A stretch of DNA of 64,000 nucleotides. Source: Hygrophila difformis (lineage: Eukaryota; Streptophyta; Magnoliopsida; Lamiales; Acanthaceae). The translations under genes were made by a program, and so were the position numbers. Positions within the stretch are counted from its first letter, which is position 1. Each line of letters opens with the position of its first letter. The notes beneath the pieces are model-generated. The model searched no databases and had not been told where the DNA came from. It worked only from the letters and a program-made list of their open reading frames with translations. Below, piece by piece: positions 8,434-19,921 of this stretch. Location: NCBI GenBank assembly GCA_030278955.1, contig JAOANR010000002.1:16603672-16667671 (forward strand), given 5' to 3'.

Positions 8434-9939
8434 GTAAGTTAAAACCTCACTCACAAATTTTCGTGGTTGTTTGTTGTTTAAATCTCGAGATATAGGCTTG
8501 TAACAAAAATCGGTTTTTAAAAACCCTATTTTCGTCAATTTTAAAGACTCGCCTAAAACTCAACCTTCGGGAATTCAAACTGAAAACTTTTCAACATAAA
8601 AGTGGTTCCTAACACCTTTATATATCTTGTGTCCAAATTTCAGCCGTTGACATTGAGTTTTGCTATCCCAAATCCCGCCGTAAACTTTCTGTATTGATCC
8701 GAACGTTTTAAAACTGTGACAGATTTCTTCATTCAACTTGATGCATGTTTTTCACCCATTTTTCGAATGATTTAACTTTGCATTCCTAAACAAAAGTTGT
8801 AGATAATTGTGTCTAGATTATGCATATAAAATTTCACGGATTTTGGTGTTCATTTGATATGTCAAACGGCCGAGTTTTTAAAACTGCTTTAAAATCGTTT
8901 TGAGGGTCGCGAGTATGCAGTGAGTTGCACTCGATGTTTTGAGTACCAAGAATTCATTATTTCCAAATTCTTAAAACATGAAAGTTGTTCCTTAACGTGT
9001 TGTGTAGTTACTGTAAAAATTGCACATCGATTGGTTTTGAAATGAATTTTTAATCGGCGTAGCACGAACCTGTGATGAAAACAGTTTTTAAGACATAAAT
9101 TATTCTTTGCAATAAACTCGAATTTCGACTCACTTCGGAACCTTATTTCCAAAAAGTTAAAACATGAAAGTTGTTCGTGTGTGTGTTTTTGAATTACTAT
9201 AAAAATTTCAGAATTTTTGGAGGAAAGACGAGTTTTTAATTAAGAAAGGCGTAAAACTGCCTCGAATAGGATTTTTCGAACTTGAGAAAACTCGAACTAT
9301 GAAAACACGATATCGATCATTTGATAACTGTGAAATACGAACTTTCGAAAAATCCCGTTCACTAGGCTGAGCCGATCTTCATACTATCATTATCTTTGAG
9401 ACTGCCTCGTTAGTGGTCTCCTTACTATCTGAGATTGCCTCGTTAGTGATCTCGCGCGCTGTTTTTGTGGATCGCCTCGTTAGTGGTCCTACTATCTTTT
9501 TGGATCGCCTCGTTAGTGGTCCTACTATCTTTGAGACTGTCTCGTTAGTGGTCTCCCATTGTTTGGACTGCCTCGTTAGTGGTCCTATGTTGAGATTGCC
9601 TCGTTAGTGATCTCCCGGTATGGTGTCCTCTTCTTAGTCTACGGGATGAAAAGTAAAAGACTTGTGTGAGTGTTTCATTATGCTTAAATCGTATTTATCA
9701 TGTCTTTAATTATGTATTTAAAGTTTATGCATCTTAAATTATGCTTTAAATTACGCTTTTAAGATTAAGCCCTTTAATCATGTTTTTCCGCTGCTAATAA
9801 ATTATGTATTTTTAATTCTCGTACGGTAAGCGAAATCTTTAGTTTAAACACTTGTAACCCCTTTTATTTGTTAGTTAGGGATTAACTTACTCAGTATATT
9901 TTTATACTGACAACCGTTGTCATTTTCCTTTTTTTTCAG
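8434..9939 (+). other. Predicted intron inside element E LTR
   Basis: Donor GTAAGTTAAA at 8434; acceptor, a T-run then CAG, ending at 9939 (1506 nt). TTAACTTAC (about 9882-9890) is the exact reverse complement of the donor's first nine bases. A hairpin with arms CAGTATA/TATACTG follows (9892-9909). The same arrangement in the 3' LTR spans 15724-17230. Splicing is inferred. Confidence 0.55.
9398..9614 (+). repeat. Seven-unit co-varying hairpin array, E 5' LTR
   Basis: Seven copies of a near-constant loop TGCCTCGTTAGTG flanked by arms that change as pairs: GAGAC/GTCTC (units 1 and 5), GAGAT/ATCTC (units 2 and 7), GGATC/GGTCC with one G-U pair (units 3 and 4) and GGAC/GTCC (unit 6). Spacers are irregular. 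The array lies in the predicted intron, about 325 nt before the acceptor. Confidence 0.88.
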
Positions 9940-10283
9940 AGTATGTCGAGTGACGCATTGCATATGCACTTGGGGGAAAATCATAACGGACATTTTAAAT
10001 TCTGCATCGCACTGTTTTTACCGGGTCTGTTAAACCCGAGGATTTGGCCATGTTGGCCGTGATTTACTTTCCGTTGCACTTTCTCTATTTATTTTTCGCG
10101 CATGATGATTACTACTATCGTATTAAGTATTATAAATTTCCGGACTAAATCTTGAAATGTTTTAAATCTTTTACATACCCACAAGCCTTGCATTTCCTTA
10201 GCGAGCTCGGGAAGCCGTGTCTTGCTAGGGAGATGCGGCGGTGACATCCCGGCCTGGGTTATCAAATCCGGGGTGTTACAAGT

Positions 10284-10299
10284 TGGTATCAGAGCCCGG
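10284..10299 (+). promoter_or_regulatory. Element E primer binding site (tRNA-iMet)
   Basis: TGGTATCAGAGCCCGG lies three bases after the 5' LTR and is complementary to the initiator tRNA-Met 3' end. Confidence 0.93.
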
Positions 10300-10618
10300 A
10301 AAATTTTTAAAGCTACCACTATTATTTTAAACCATTATTTTTAAACCCAAGTACGATTTCTTTTAAAACTATTTATTTTGACTACTAGTATTATTTTTAG
10401 CCCAAAAGTCTATAATCCTTTTTACATAGCCCAAAATCTTAGCCCAAGAAATATTAAATTTTGGCCCACTATAGAGGCCCAACCTTTAGCAATTTATTTT
10501 AAACTAAATTTTTATGGGGAAGGGACTTGCACTTGCATGTTGCATATAGATTTAAATTTGTGCATATCTTAACCTTGCCTGAAAAATGTCTAACTTTAAC
10601 CTACCTTGTTAACAATAG
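10300..10618 (+). other. Element E leader before ORF0
   Basis: AT-rich leader with no coding sequence that I can support. It includes the phrase GGCCCACTATAGAGGCCCAA, similar to the leaders of A, B and C. Confidence 0.6.
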
Positions 10619-11146
10619 ATGGCTTCCCCAAACGTGAACATGATCAACCTACTAATGAGGTTGATTGAAGCATACCTCAAATCTCCTCAAAACGTGAACA
10701 ACTTCAGACTAAGAGTAGAGCAAATGGAAGCTAACTTGGGCCACCTAACTAATCTGGGCCAAGCAGGACATCAAGATATAACCCAACTCCAAACCCAAAT
10801 CAACGAACTCTAGACCCGCGAGACTGAGCTTCGGACCCAGATTGACGACGTAGAGACCCAAGCAGGGGTCTTGGGACATCAACTGCATCACCTGAAGGAT
10901 GATCTGCTTCCACCTGCCCCTCTCAACCCAGGAACTCCTCCTGTAACTAGCCTCGTTATTGATCCTGTCGCTGTCCCTGCAGCCGTCCAAACACCAGTTG
11001 CTATCGTTGATCCTGCTCCTGTTGCTGGGCCCAGTTGGCCAGCCAGCCCAGTGTTCCATGGGCCCCTTGGCACGGGCACCATCGAGGAATCAAGTGATGA
11101 GGATGACCCCATGGAGGACCCGACCACCTACCCTTCGCAGGATTAG
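10619..11146 (+). pseudogene. Element E coiled-coil ORF0 upstream of gag, one TAG inside
   Basis: One reading frame of about 175 codons with a single TAG at 10811-10813. The N-terminal part (MASPNVNMINLLMRLIEAYL; heptad-like LRVEQMEANLGHLTNLGQAGHQ) parallels B's 106-residue ORF at 21778-22098 (MASQDMMNLMIKMM; MAQLEANLHHMGNLREADHH). Both then reach the motif DDLLPP. E's version continues with a proline/valine-rich segment and an acidic tail (EESSDEDDPMEDP). It lies between the PBS and gag on the sense strand. No family recognised; a small coiled-coil accessory protein is the most that can be inferred. Confidence 0.6.
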
Positions 11147-11502
11147 AGATTTTTGATACATTATTCCTATTGTTCTCCTTTTCTATTTTCCCAAACTATT
11201 TTCAGGATCTTTGCTACTTGTCGCTTGTACCGAAACAAAAACTTCTACTGGGCAATAAAGTCACAAACACTTATTTTATACACCATCTTTCTATCTTAAC
11301 AAAGCGCCGACAGTCAAACAACGCATCTATTTCTGCATAACAAAACGACAAGTACCTCAGACCCTAAAACCCTAAACGACTGAATGAATAAATGCAAATA
11401 CTGAACAACTCCTGATAAGCACCATACAATTCAGCAAAACCTTTTTTTTTCCACACTTTATCGAATCTCCCTGAACTTTACACCTTCCTTGGTTGAAATA
11501 AG
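11147..11502 (+). other. Element E spacer between ORF0 and gag
   Basis: No coding sequence that I can support. A short T-run lies at about 11442-11450 before the gag ATG. Confidence 0.55.
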
Positions 11503-13671
11503 ATGGCACCCCGAGGACGACCAAGGACCTTCCCTGCCACCCCCAACACCCACGGCACGCCGGGACAACCCGATGAGCAGGCACCTAACGCGGAGATGCC
11601 GAACCCGGCAGGACCGATGCCCAACCCTGCGGAAAGGCGAATGAGAAATAAGGAAGAATTGCTAATCGCACTGGGTAATGCTTACGTTAACCAGGGTGGA
11701 GCTGCCGCGGCGCCACCACCAGAAGCGAGGATCAACTACTTGGCTGCGGTGAACCCCTACCGGCCTCCTTACTACGTCGGAGAGGAAGACCCCGCTAAGC
11801 TGGAGGAATGGTTGAGAACCTTCGACAAATTGCTAAAGGCGGTGAGATGCCCGGAGGGGGAGAAGGTCCACGTGGCCTCGTACTATCTGGGTGGCGAGGC
11901 CGATGACTGGTGGCAGGCTACCCAAGGGAAGCTGGCAGAGGATGATGAACCTTACTCGTGGAACTAGTTCATGGAGTTACTCCGGGAGCGCTTCTACCCG
12001 ATGAGTACTAAGGCAGCACTGTACGAGGAGTTCTCATCCCTGAAGCAAGGAGAGAAATCTGTTCAAGAATACTATGCACGGTTTAAGGAGTTGGTGAGAT
12101 TTGCGCCCAGGATGGTACCTACTGACGGGGAGAAGGCGCAAAAGTTCGAAATGGGATTGAACTTGTCGATTCGAGAGGTGATCACTGGAGTTAACTACCC
12201 GGACCTGCAATCTGTCTACGATCGGGCAGTAGCAGTAGCACGAGTGCAACAGCTAAAGAGGAAGGCTGCTGGGGAATCTAGCCGAGGGGCGCAAGGCCCA
12301 GATAAGAGGAACAGGGATAACCGGACAAGCAACACTACTGGCGGGGACAACTTTTGGCGAGGGCCGAACGGGAATGCTCAGAACAACAATGGTCGGAATG
12401 TCAACCAAGGAGGACGAGTGCCGCCGTGCCCAAGGTGTGGCAGGCCGCACCTAGTGAGGAGATGTCCTCAGATGGGCGAGTGCTTCCGGTGCGGCCGAAT
12501 TGGCCATCGGAGGGAGGAATGTCGAACCCGACTCGAGAACATCACGAAAAGAGAAGACTTGGTCATTGGACCTAACGAGCCGTTCAACCAGGGAGGTAGG
12601 GATGGCAACAATCAAGGATATCGGCCTCCTCCGAATCCGAACCAACGCCCTTCGAACCAGCAGCAAAACGCAAACCCAAATCAAAACCAGCCAGCCAATC
12701 AAGGGAGGCCGATGGGGAGGTTGAACGTGATCAACCAGGCTGACATACCCGCGCAAGGTGACATGATGGCAGGTACTTTCCATGTCCTAAGTACTCAACT
12801 TAGAGTCTTATTTGATTCTGGAGCCAGTTGTTCGATTGTATCTTCGAGAGTCGTAACTGAACTAGATCTACCTAAGTGCGAGATAATTAGCTTAGGCATC
12901 CAACTGCCCTCGGGAGAAGTAATAGCATGCTCTAAACGCTACAATGGAATACCTATAGTGATAAAGAACGTAGAGTTTTTCGCAAATTTGGTAGAGTTCA
13001 ACGTCAGAGACTTTGACGTCATACTAGGAATGGATTGGCTAACCCGGTATAAGGCCGTGATCGAGTGCCAAAAGCAAACGATCACGCTGTCGAAAAGTAG
13101 GGGGAAAAGAGTCATCTTCTACTCTCAACCCCCTAAGAAATCTAACAAGATAGTCAACGTCCTAGAGTTAGGTAGCCTAATGCGTAAGGGCCACGCGCTA
13201 TACGCATGCTACGTTCACAACCTCGAGGTTGAAGGAGTAAAGATAGACAACATTCCGGTGGTGAGAGAGTACCCGGATGTGTTCCCAGAGGACGTTCCTG
13301 GCATGCCCCCTGAGAGGGATCTCGAGTTCACCATAGATCTCATCCCGGGAACGGAACCTGTCTCAAAGGCTCCTTACCGCATGGCACCGCCGGAGATGAA
13401 GGAGCTAAAGGAACAGCTCGAAGAATTGCTGGAAAAGGGATATATCAGACCGAGTACGTCTCCATGGGGAGCACCGGTCTTGTTCGTCAAGAAGAAGGTG
13501 ATGGAGGAAGGCCATAGCACCCCCTACTCGGTCCACCCCGGAGGGGATAAGCTATACAAGGACTTGAAGAAAAATTATTGGTGGCCGAACATGAAGAGAG
13601 AGGTGGCCGAATTCGTGGCAAGGTGCCTTACCTGCCAGAAGATCAAGGCAGTACGGCAAAAGCCCTTATGA
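11503..13671 (+). pseudogene. gag-pol: Element E Gag-protease-RT stub joined to integrase N-terminus
   Basis: Starts MAPRGRPRTF. The Gag capsid-like region is interrupted by an in-frame TAG (11965-11967) after EPYSWN, where B reads YSWAEMMELL. Then come a zinc knuckle CFRCGRIGHRREEC, protease with active-site LFDSGASCS and LGMDWLTRY, and the start of RT ([19 protein letters not shown]). There the sequence jumps in frame to [19 protein letters not shown], the integrase zinc-binding region (H...C-x2-C). About 1.4 kb of RT and RNase H is missing compared with D. A TGA at 13669-13671 ends the frame after QKPL. The element could not reverse-transcribe itself. Confidence 0.88.
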
Positions 13672-13674
13672 TTA

Positions 13675-14787
13675 ATGCAACCATTGGAGATCCCAAGCTG
13701 GAAGTGGGATAGTATCTCCATAGATTTTGTTTCAGGGTTACCACGTTCGCCAAAAGGAATGAATAAGATCTGGGTGATCGTGGATAGGTTAACGAAGGCC
13801 GCCATCTTCATCCCGATGAAGGACACTTGGACGATGGACCAACTAGCAAGAGCATATGTAGACAATGTGGTACGCCGGCACGGGGTGCCACATGACATCA
13901 TCTCAGATAGGGATAGCAGATTCGTCTCCCAGTTTTGGACCAAGCTGCAAGAAGCTCTGGGGACACAGATAAAAATGAGTACGGCGTTCCACCCTATGAC
14001 GGATGGACAGACGGAGCGAACAATACAAACGCTGGAGGACATGTTGAGGGCTTGTGTTTTGGAATTCAAGGGAAGTTGGGAGCACCATTTACCCTTGATC
14101 GAGTTCTCCTATAACAACAGTTACCATGCGAGCATCGGCATGGCGCCCTTCGAGGCACTGTATGGACGAAGATGCCGGAGCCCATTGAGTTGGGAAGAGA
14201 ACGATCGAGTAATGACAGTAGGGCCACAACTGGTAGAGGACATGGCTCAGCAAGTTAAGGTCATCCAGGGAAAGATGAGAGCCGCTCAGGACCGGCAAAG
14301 GAGTTATGCGGACGTGAGACGGCAGGACTTGGAATTCCAAGTCGGTGACAAGGTCATGCTGAAAGTCTCACCGATGAAGGGCGTAATGCGCTTTGGCAGG
14401 CGAGGGAAACTGAGCCCACGATACATAGGGCCATATGAGATCCTCGAGAGAGTGGGGAATCTAGCGTACCGGCTAGCACTGCCGCCTCAACTAGCACGCG
14501 TCCATAACGTGTTTCACGTCTCCCAACTGAAGAAGTATGTGCCCGACACGTCGCATGTACTCCAACCGGACGTAATCGAATTGGATGATGACTTGACCTA
14601 TGAAGAAACCCCGGTGCAAATACTCGACTACAAGGAAAGGGTGACAAGGAATAAAACTGTAAAGATGGTCAAGGTCCTGTGGTCCAACCACGAGACGGAG
14701 ACGGCAACCTGGGAATTGGAAGCCGACATGAGGCAACGTTACCCTACCCTCTTCCAAGACGACCCGACCATAGTTATGGGGACATAA
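13675..14787 (+). pseudogene. pol: Element E integrase core and chromodomain-like tail
   Basis: 370 residues in the same frame as the preceding part, separated from it by one TGA codon and one further codon. The catalytic triad is intact: D in [11 protein letters not shown] in ISDRDSRFV and E in GQTERTIQ. Downstream are [22 protein letters not shown], the [19 protein letters not shown] region, [15 protein letters not shown] and a chromodomain-like end [18 protein letters not shown], typical of chromoviruses. It could be translated only by readthrough or as a separate protein from an internal Met. B has a stop at the same codon. Confidence 0.85.
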
Positions 14788-14797
14788 CTGTATTCTT

Positions 14798-14810
14798 AAG
14801 GGGGGGAGGA
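14798..14810 (+). promoter_or_regulatory. Element E polypurine tract
   Basis: An AAGGGGGGGAGGA-type run lies directly before the 3' LTR start TGTAACACCCG. It is equivalent to the outer tract of A, B and D. E has only this one. Confidence 0.9.
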
Positions 14811-17571
14811 TGTAACACCCGAGGAAAAACAAATTCAAGTTGTTTTGAACTACGTCATGACTTGATCCCTTCACAGGGTACGTAGGCAGCTTAGAACTAA
14901 TTTCTAAGTTCAGTCACGAAATAAATCACAAAATACATCACAAATTAGATCACAAGGACGATAGGAGGAGTTGGAACCAATTTAGACTAGGCTAATTAGG
15001 ACACAGAAATGTTGCGAACGATAAGCCGGACTCGTAACAAGTTTAAGGAGAAGATTCCGAAACGGAGACGACCCAGGGAATCGAGCTAACACGTAGAAAA
15101 CCGATAGGGGAAAGCGAGGGAAAACCCGACGGAGCACGCGGACCGCCGAACCGGCCGGTCCGGCCGGCCCGCGCTGTCCGCGCGCCACCGCGCGGCCACC
15201 GCGCGGGCAAGGGCGTCGCGACTCCAGGCTGGTCGCGCGTGCTCCGCGCGGACAAAAGCTTAGGTGCGCGCCACCAGCGCGCCAGAGGTGCTGAAAGTGT
15301 AAACTTTCCTTCCATGGCGATTTTCTTGCCAAAAACCACACCCCTAACCATGGCAATCGAATCTCAGCCTTGGGGAAGGCTTAAGAATACCCTAGGGGCG
15401 CCCCAAACCCTAGGTTTTCAGTAAACATTCAGCCTCCACCCTCAATTCCCTCTCCAAGTTCAAAACTCCTTCGAAACCACTTTCCGGCAAGTATTCCGGC
15501 AACGACGGGGCAACCGGGACAAGCCCCTGCCCTCTAGACTCTTGGTAAGCTATTGTACAAAGTTTCAATTCGTCCATAGATCTCAGAAACTCATATTCTA
15601 ACCCTTTTTCCTCACTACGATTTCCCGTCGGAAAACGAACAAAAAGCGATCGGAGAAGTTGGCCGTTCGTCGTGACCCTAGGACGTCCGGAAACCCAATC
15701 CAGCGACCCTATCATCATTCTAAGTAAGTTAAAACCTTACTCACAAATTTTCGTGGTTGTTTGTTGTTTAAATCTCGAGATATAGGCTTGTAACAAAAAT
15801 CGGTTTTTAAAAACCCTATTTTCGTCCAATTTTAAAGACTCGCCTAAAACTCGACCTTCGGGAATTCAAACCGAAACCTTTTCAACATAAAGGTTGTTCC
15901 TAACACCTTTATCTATCTTGTGTCCAAATTTCAGCCGTTGACATTGAGTTTTGCTATCCCAAATCCCGCCGTAAACTTTCTGTATCGATCCGAATGTTTT
16001 AAAACTGTGACAGATTTCTTCATTCAACTTGATGCATGTTTTTCACCCATTTTTCGAATGATTTAACTTTGCATTCCTAAACAAATGTTGTAGATAATTG
16101 TGTCTAGATTATGCATATAAAATTTCACGGATTTTGGTGTTCATTTGATATGTCAAACGGCCGAGTTTTTAAAACTGCTTTAAAATCGTTTTGAGGGCCG
16201 CGAGTATGCAGTGAGTTGCACTCGATTTTTGAGTACCAAGAATTCATTATTTCCAAATTCTTAAAACATGAAAGTTGTTCATTAACGTGTTGTGTAGTTA
16301 CTGTAAAAATTTCACATCGATTGGTTTTGAAATGAATTTTTAATCGGCGTTGCACGAACCTGTGACGAAAACAGTTTTTAAGACATAAATTATTCTTTGC
16401 AATAAACTCGAATTTCGACTCACTTCGGAACCTTATTTCCAAAAACTTAAAACATGAAAGTTGTTCGTGTGTGTGTTTTTGAATTACTGTAAAAATTTCA
16501 GAATTTTTGGAGGAAAGACGAATTTTTAATTAAGAAAGGCGTAAAACTGCCTCGAATAGGATTTTTCGAACTTGAGAAAACTCGAACTATGAAAACGCGA
16601 TATCGATCATTTGATAACTGTGAAATACGAACTTTCGAAAAATCCCGTTCACTAGGCTGAGCCGATCTTCATACTATCATTATCTTTGAGACTGCCTCGT
16701 TAGTGGTCTCCTTACTATCTGAGATTGCCTCGTTAGTGATCTCGCGCGCTGTTTTTGTGGATCGCCTCGTTAGTGGTCCTACTATCTTTTTGGATCGCCT
16801 CGTTAGTGGTCCTACTATCTTTGAGACTGCCTCGTTAGTGGTCTCCCATTGTTTGGACTGCCTCGTTAGTGGTCCTATGTTGAGGTTGCCTCGTTAGTGA
16901 TCTCCCGGTATGGTGTCCTCTTCTTAGTCTACGGGATGAAAAGTAAAAGACTTGTGTGAGTGTTTCATTATGCTTAAATCGTATTTATCATGTCTTTAAT
17001 TATGTATTTAAAGTTTATGCATCTTAAATTATGCTTTAAATTACGCTTTTAAGATTAAGCCCTTTAATCATGTTTTTCCGCTGCTAATAAATTATGTATT
17101 TTTAATTCTCGTACGGTAAGCGAAATCTTTAGTTTAAACACTTGTAACCCCTTTTATTTGTTAGTTAGGGATTAACTTACTCAGTATATTTTTATACTGA
17201 CAACCGTTGTCATTTTCCTTTCTTTTTCAGAGTATGTCGAGTGACGCATTGCATATGCACTTGGGGGAAAATCATAACGGACATTTTAAATTCTGCATCG
17301 CACTGTTTTTACCGGGTCTGTTAAACCCGAGGATTTGGCCATGTTGGCCGTGATTTACTTTCCGTTGCACTTTCTCTATTTATTTTTCGCGCATGATGAT
17401 TACTACTATCGTATTAAGTATTATAAATTTCCGGACTAAATCTTGAAATGTTTTAAATCTTTTACATACCCACAAGCCTTGCATTTCCTTAGCGAGCTCG
17501 GGAAGCCGTGTCTTGCTAGGGAGATGCGGCGGTGACATCCCGGCCTGGGTTATCAAATCCGGGGTGTTACA
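14811..17571 (+). mobile_element. Element E, 3' LTR
   Basis: 2761 bp, highly similar to 7532-10280 and flanked by GTTTG (17572-17576). It carries its own copies of the predicted intron (15724-17230) and hairpin array (16688-16904). One array unit differs from the 5' copy (GAGGT with ATCTC), which still pairs through G-U. Confidence 0.95.
16688..16904 (+). repeat. Seven-unit co-varying hairpin array, E 3' LTR
   Basis: Copy of the array at 9398-9614. Unit 5 restores TGCCTCG where the 5' copy has TGTCTCG. Unit 7 has one arm change that keeps pairing. Confidence 0.88.
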
Positions 17572-17576
17572 GTTTG
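17572..17576. repeat. Target site duplication of element E, right copy (GTTTG)
   Basis: Exact copy of 7527-7531; B's integrase resumes here. Confidence 0.95.
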
Positions 17577-19613
17577 GATCGTTCTCTCGGTTTGTCCATC
17601 CATCATTGGGTGGACTGCGGTGCTCATTTTGATTTGAGTACCGAGAGCTTTTTGTAGCTCCGTCAAAAAATGAGAGACAAACCTACTGTCTCTGTCAGAA
17701 ATGATGTCATGTGGTACTCCATGTCGTCGTACCACATTATCAATGTAGGCTCGGGCCAATTGGTCCATAGTCCACGTGTCCTTGATCGGGATAAATATGA
17801 CCGTCTTCGTTAGCCTATCCACAATCACCCAAATCTTGTTCATGCCTTTAGGTGATCGGGGAAATCCCGAGACAAAGTCCATCGAGATGCTATCCCACTT
17901 CCAACTTGGAATCTCTAGTGGTTGCATCAGTCATAAGGGTTTATGTCTCACTGCCTTAACCCTTTGGCAGGTGAGGCATTTCGCCACGAAGTCTGCCACT
18001 TCCTTTTTCATTCCCGGCCACCAGTAGATCTTCTTCAGGTCCTTGTAAAGTTTGTCACCTCCGGGATGCATTGAATATGGTGTATTGTGACCTTCATTCA
18101 TCAATCTTTGCTTCAACTCGACACACTTTTGAGGCACACACCATTTCCCTTCGAAGCGAATGCTTCCATCCTCATGGATAGCAAATCCTATTGCCTTACC
18201 CTCGGCAATATACTCCTTTATTCGCTCCAACTTCGCGTCGCCCAGTTGAGCGAGTCGAATTTCGTCCAATATTGGAGTTTCTACGATCATGGCATTGATT
18301 GTGTCACTCACTGTGCCCGGATGCACGAGTTCTAAGTCCAATCTTGCCAAATCCATATACAATGCCGGCGGAATTACCAACGAGTTTGTCACGTGTTGGG
18401 TTTTCCGGCTTAAGGCATCAGCTACCACATTCGTCTTCCCCTCATGGTAGGATATCTCCAAATCATAATCTTTAATAAGTTCCAACCACCTTCGCTGTCT
18501 CAAATTCAACTCCTTCTGAGTGAATATATATTTCAAGCTCTTGTGGTCGGTGAACATTCGACACTTTCGCCCATAAAGATAATGTCTCCATATCTTTAAA
18601 GCGAAAACGACCGCTGCCAACTCCAGGTCGTGTGTCGGATAATTTTCCTCGTGAGGTTTCAGTTGGCGTGATGCATACGCAACGACCTTCGAGTCTTGCA
18701 TCAAGACACAACCTAAACCTTCCTTCGAAGCATCGCTGTAAACTTCGAAGTCACCATTCTCTGATGGTAGCGTCAATACGAGTGTGGTTGTGAGTCGTTT
18801 CTTCAGCTCTTGAAACGCAATCTCACACGCCTCTGTCCACACGTATTTTACTCCCTTCTTCAGTAGCTGGGTCAAAGGTCGTGCGATTTTCGAAAAATCC
18901 TTCACGAACCGTCTATAGTACCCGGCTAATCCAAGGAAACTCCTTATCTCAGTTGGGCTCTTTGGGGTTGCCCATTCAGTTACGATAGAAACTTTTGCCG
19001 GATCCACTGAAACTCCATCAGAGGATACTATGTGTCCAAGAAATGCTACCTTCTTCAACCAAAAATCGCATTTGGACAATTTTCCGTATAGCTGATTCTT
19101 TCGTAAGGTCCCTAACACTTGGTGCAAGTGCTGGGCATGCTCCTCCTCGCTCTTCGAGTAGATCAGGATGTCATCAATGAACACCACTACACACTGATCT
19201 AACAGTTCTCGAAATACATTGTTCATGAGGTTCATGAACATTGCTGGAGCATTTGTTAACCCAAAGGATAACACTGTGAACTCGTAGTGGCCATATCGAG
19301 TTCGAAACGCCGTCTTCGGAATGTCTTTCTCAGCGATTTTCAACTGGTGATACCCAGATCATAAGTCGATCTTCGAGAATACTGAAGCTCCCTTCAGTTG
19401 ATCAAATAGATCCTCAATTCTCGGCAGAGGGTATTTATTCTTGATGGTCACTTGGTTTAACCCTCGATAGTCTATGCAAAGACGTAATCCTCCGTCTTTC
19501 TTCTTAACAAATAAAACCGGTGCTCCCCATGGGGAAGTACTCGGTCTTATGTATCCTTTCTGCAGTAGCTCCTCGAGTTGTTCCTTTAACTCCTTCATTT
19601 CCAGTGGTGCCAT
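17577..19613 (-). pseudogene. pol: Element B RT, RNase H and integrase N-part
   Basis: Minus-strand pol. RT starts at [13 protein letters not shown] (19613) with [17 protein letters not shown], and a stop follows FSKIDL (19359-19361). It continues with [13 protein letters not shown] and catalytic FIDDILIYS. RNase H shows [18 protein letters not shown] and VVADALSRK. The integrase zinc region [13 protein letters not shown]...CLTCQ is followed by a TGA (17931-17933) after HKPL, then core SMDFVSGFPRS and [11 protein letters not shown] up to TERTIQ, where E is inserted. All domains are present, but stops and the insertion make it non-functional. Confidence 0.9.
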
Positions 19614-19921
19614 CCGGTACGGAGCTTTTGAGACAGGCTCGGTTCCCGGAATGAGATCTATCGTGAACTAAAGATCTCGCTCAGGTGGCATGCCCGGAAT
19701 ATCTTCAGGAAACACATCCTGGTATTCTCTTACCACTGGTATGCTGTCAACCTTGTTCTCTTCCGCCTCAAGGTTGTGTACGTAGCATGCATATAGCTCA
19801 TACCCCTTACGCATCAAGTACTTAGTTTGAGGGCACTAACGATTTTGTTGCTCCTCTTAGAGGGCTGAGAATAAAAGATAACTCTCTTTCCCCTACTTTT
19901 CGACAGGGTGATCTTTTGTTT
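19614..19921 (-). pseudogene. pol: Element B protease C-part and linker
   Basis: This joins the protease to RT. Pieces homologous to the linker (LMRKG-like, ACYVHNLE-like, PEDIPGMPPERDL-like, [13 protein letters not shown]) can be read only by switching frames, with stops. It is the degenerate continuation of the gag-protease ORF upstream. Confidence 0.7.

Larger units (their letters stand above)
7532..10280 (+). mobile_element. Element E, 5' LTR
   Basis: LTR of 2749 bp, TGTAACACCCGAGG...GGGGTGTTACA, nearly identical to 14811-17571. Visible differences include a short GC-rich insertion in the 3' copy (near 15187) and scattered substitutions. It contains a CpG-rich U3 block (about 7850-7995), a predicted intron (8434-9939) and a seven-unit hairpin array (9398-9614). 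The small ORFs inside it have no family resemblance. Confidence 0.95.

Noticed and set aside
9398..9614. CRISPR-like array
   Set aside because: Plant nuclear LTR; spacers are irregular and related, arms vary, and there is no cas context.
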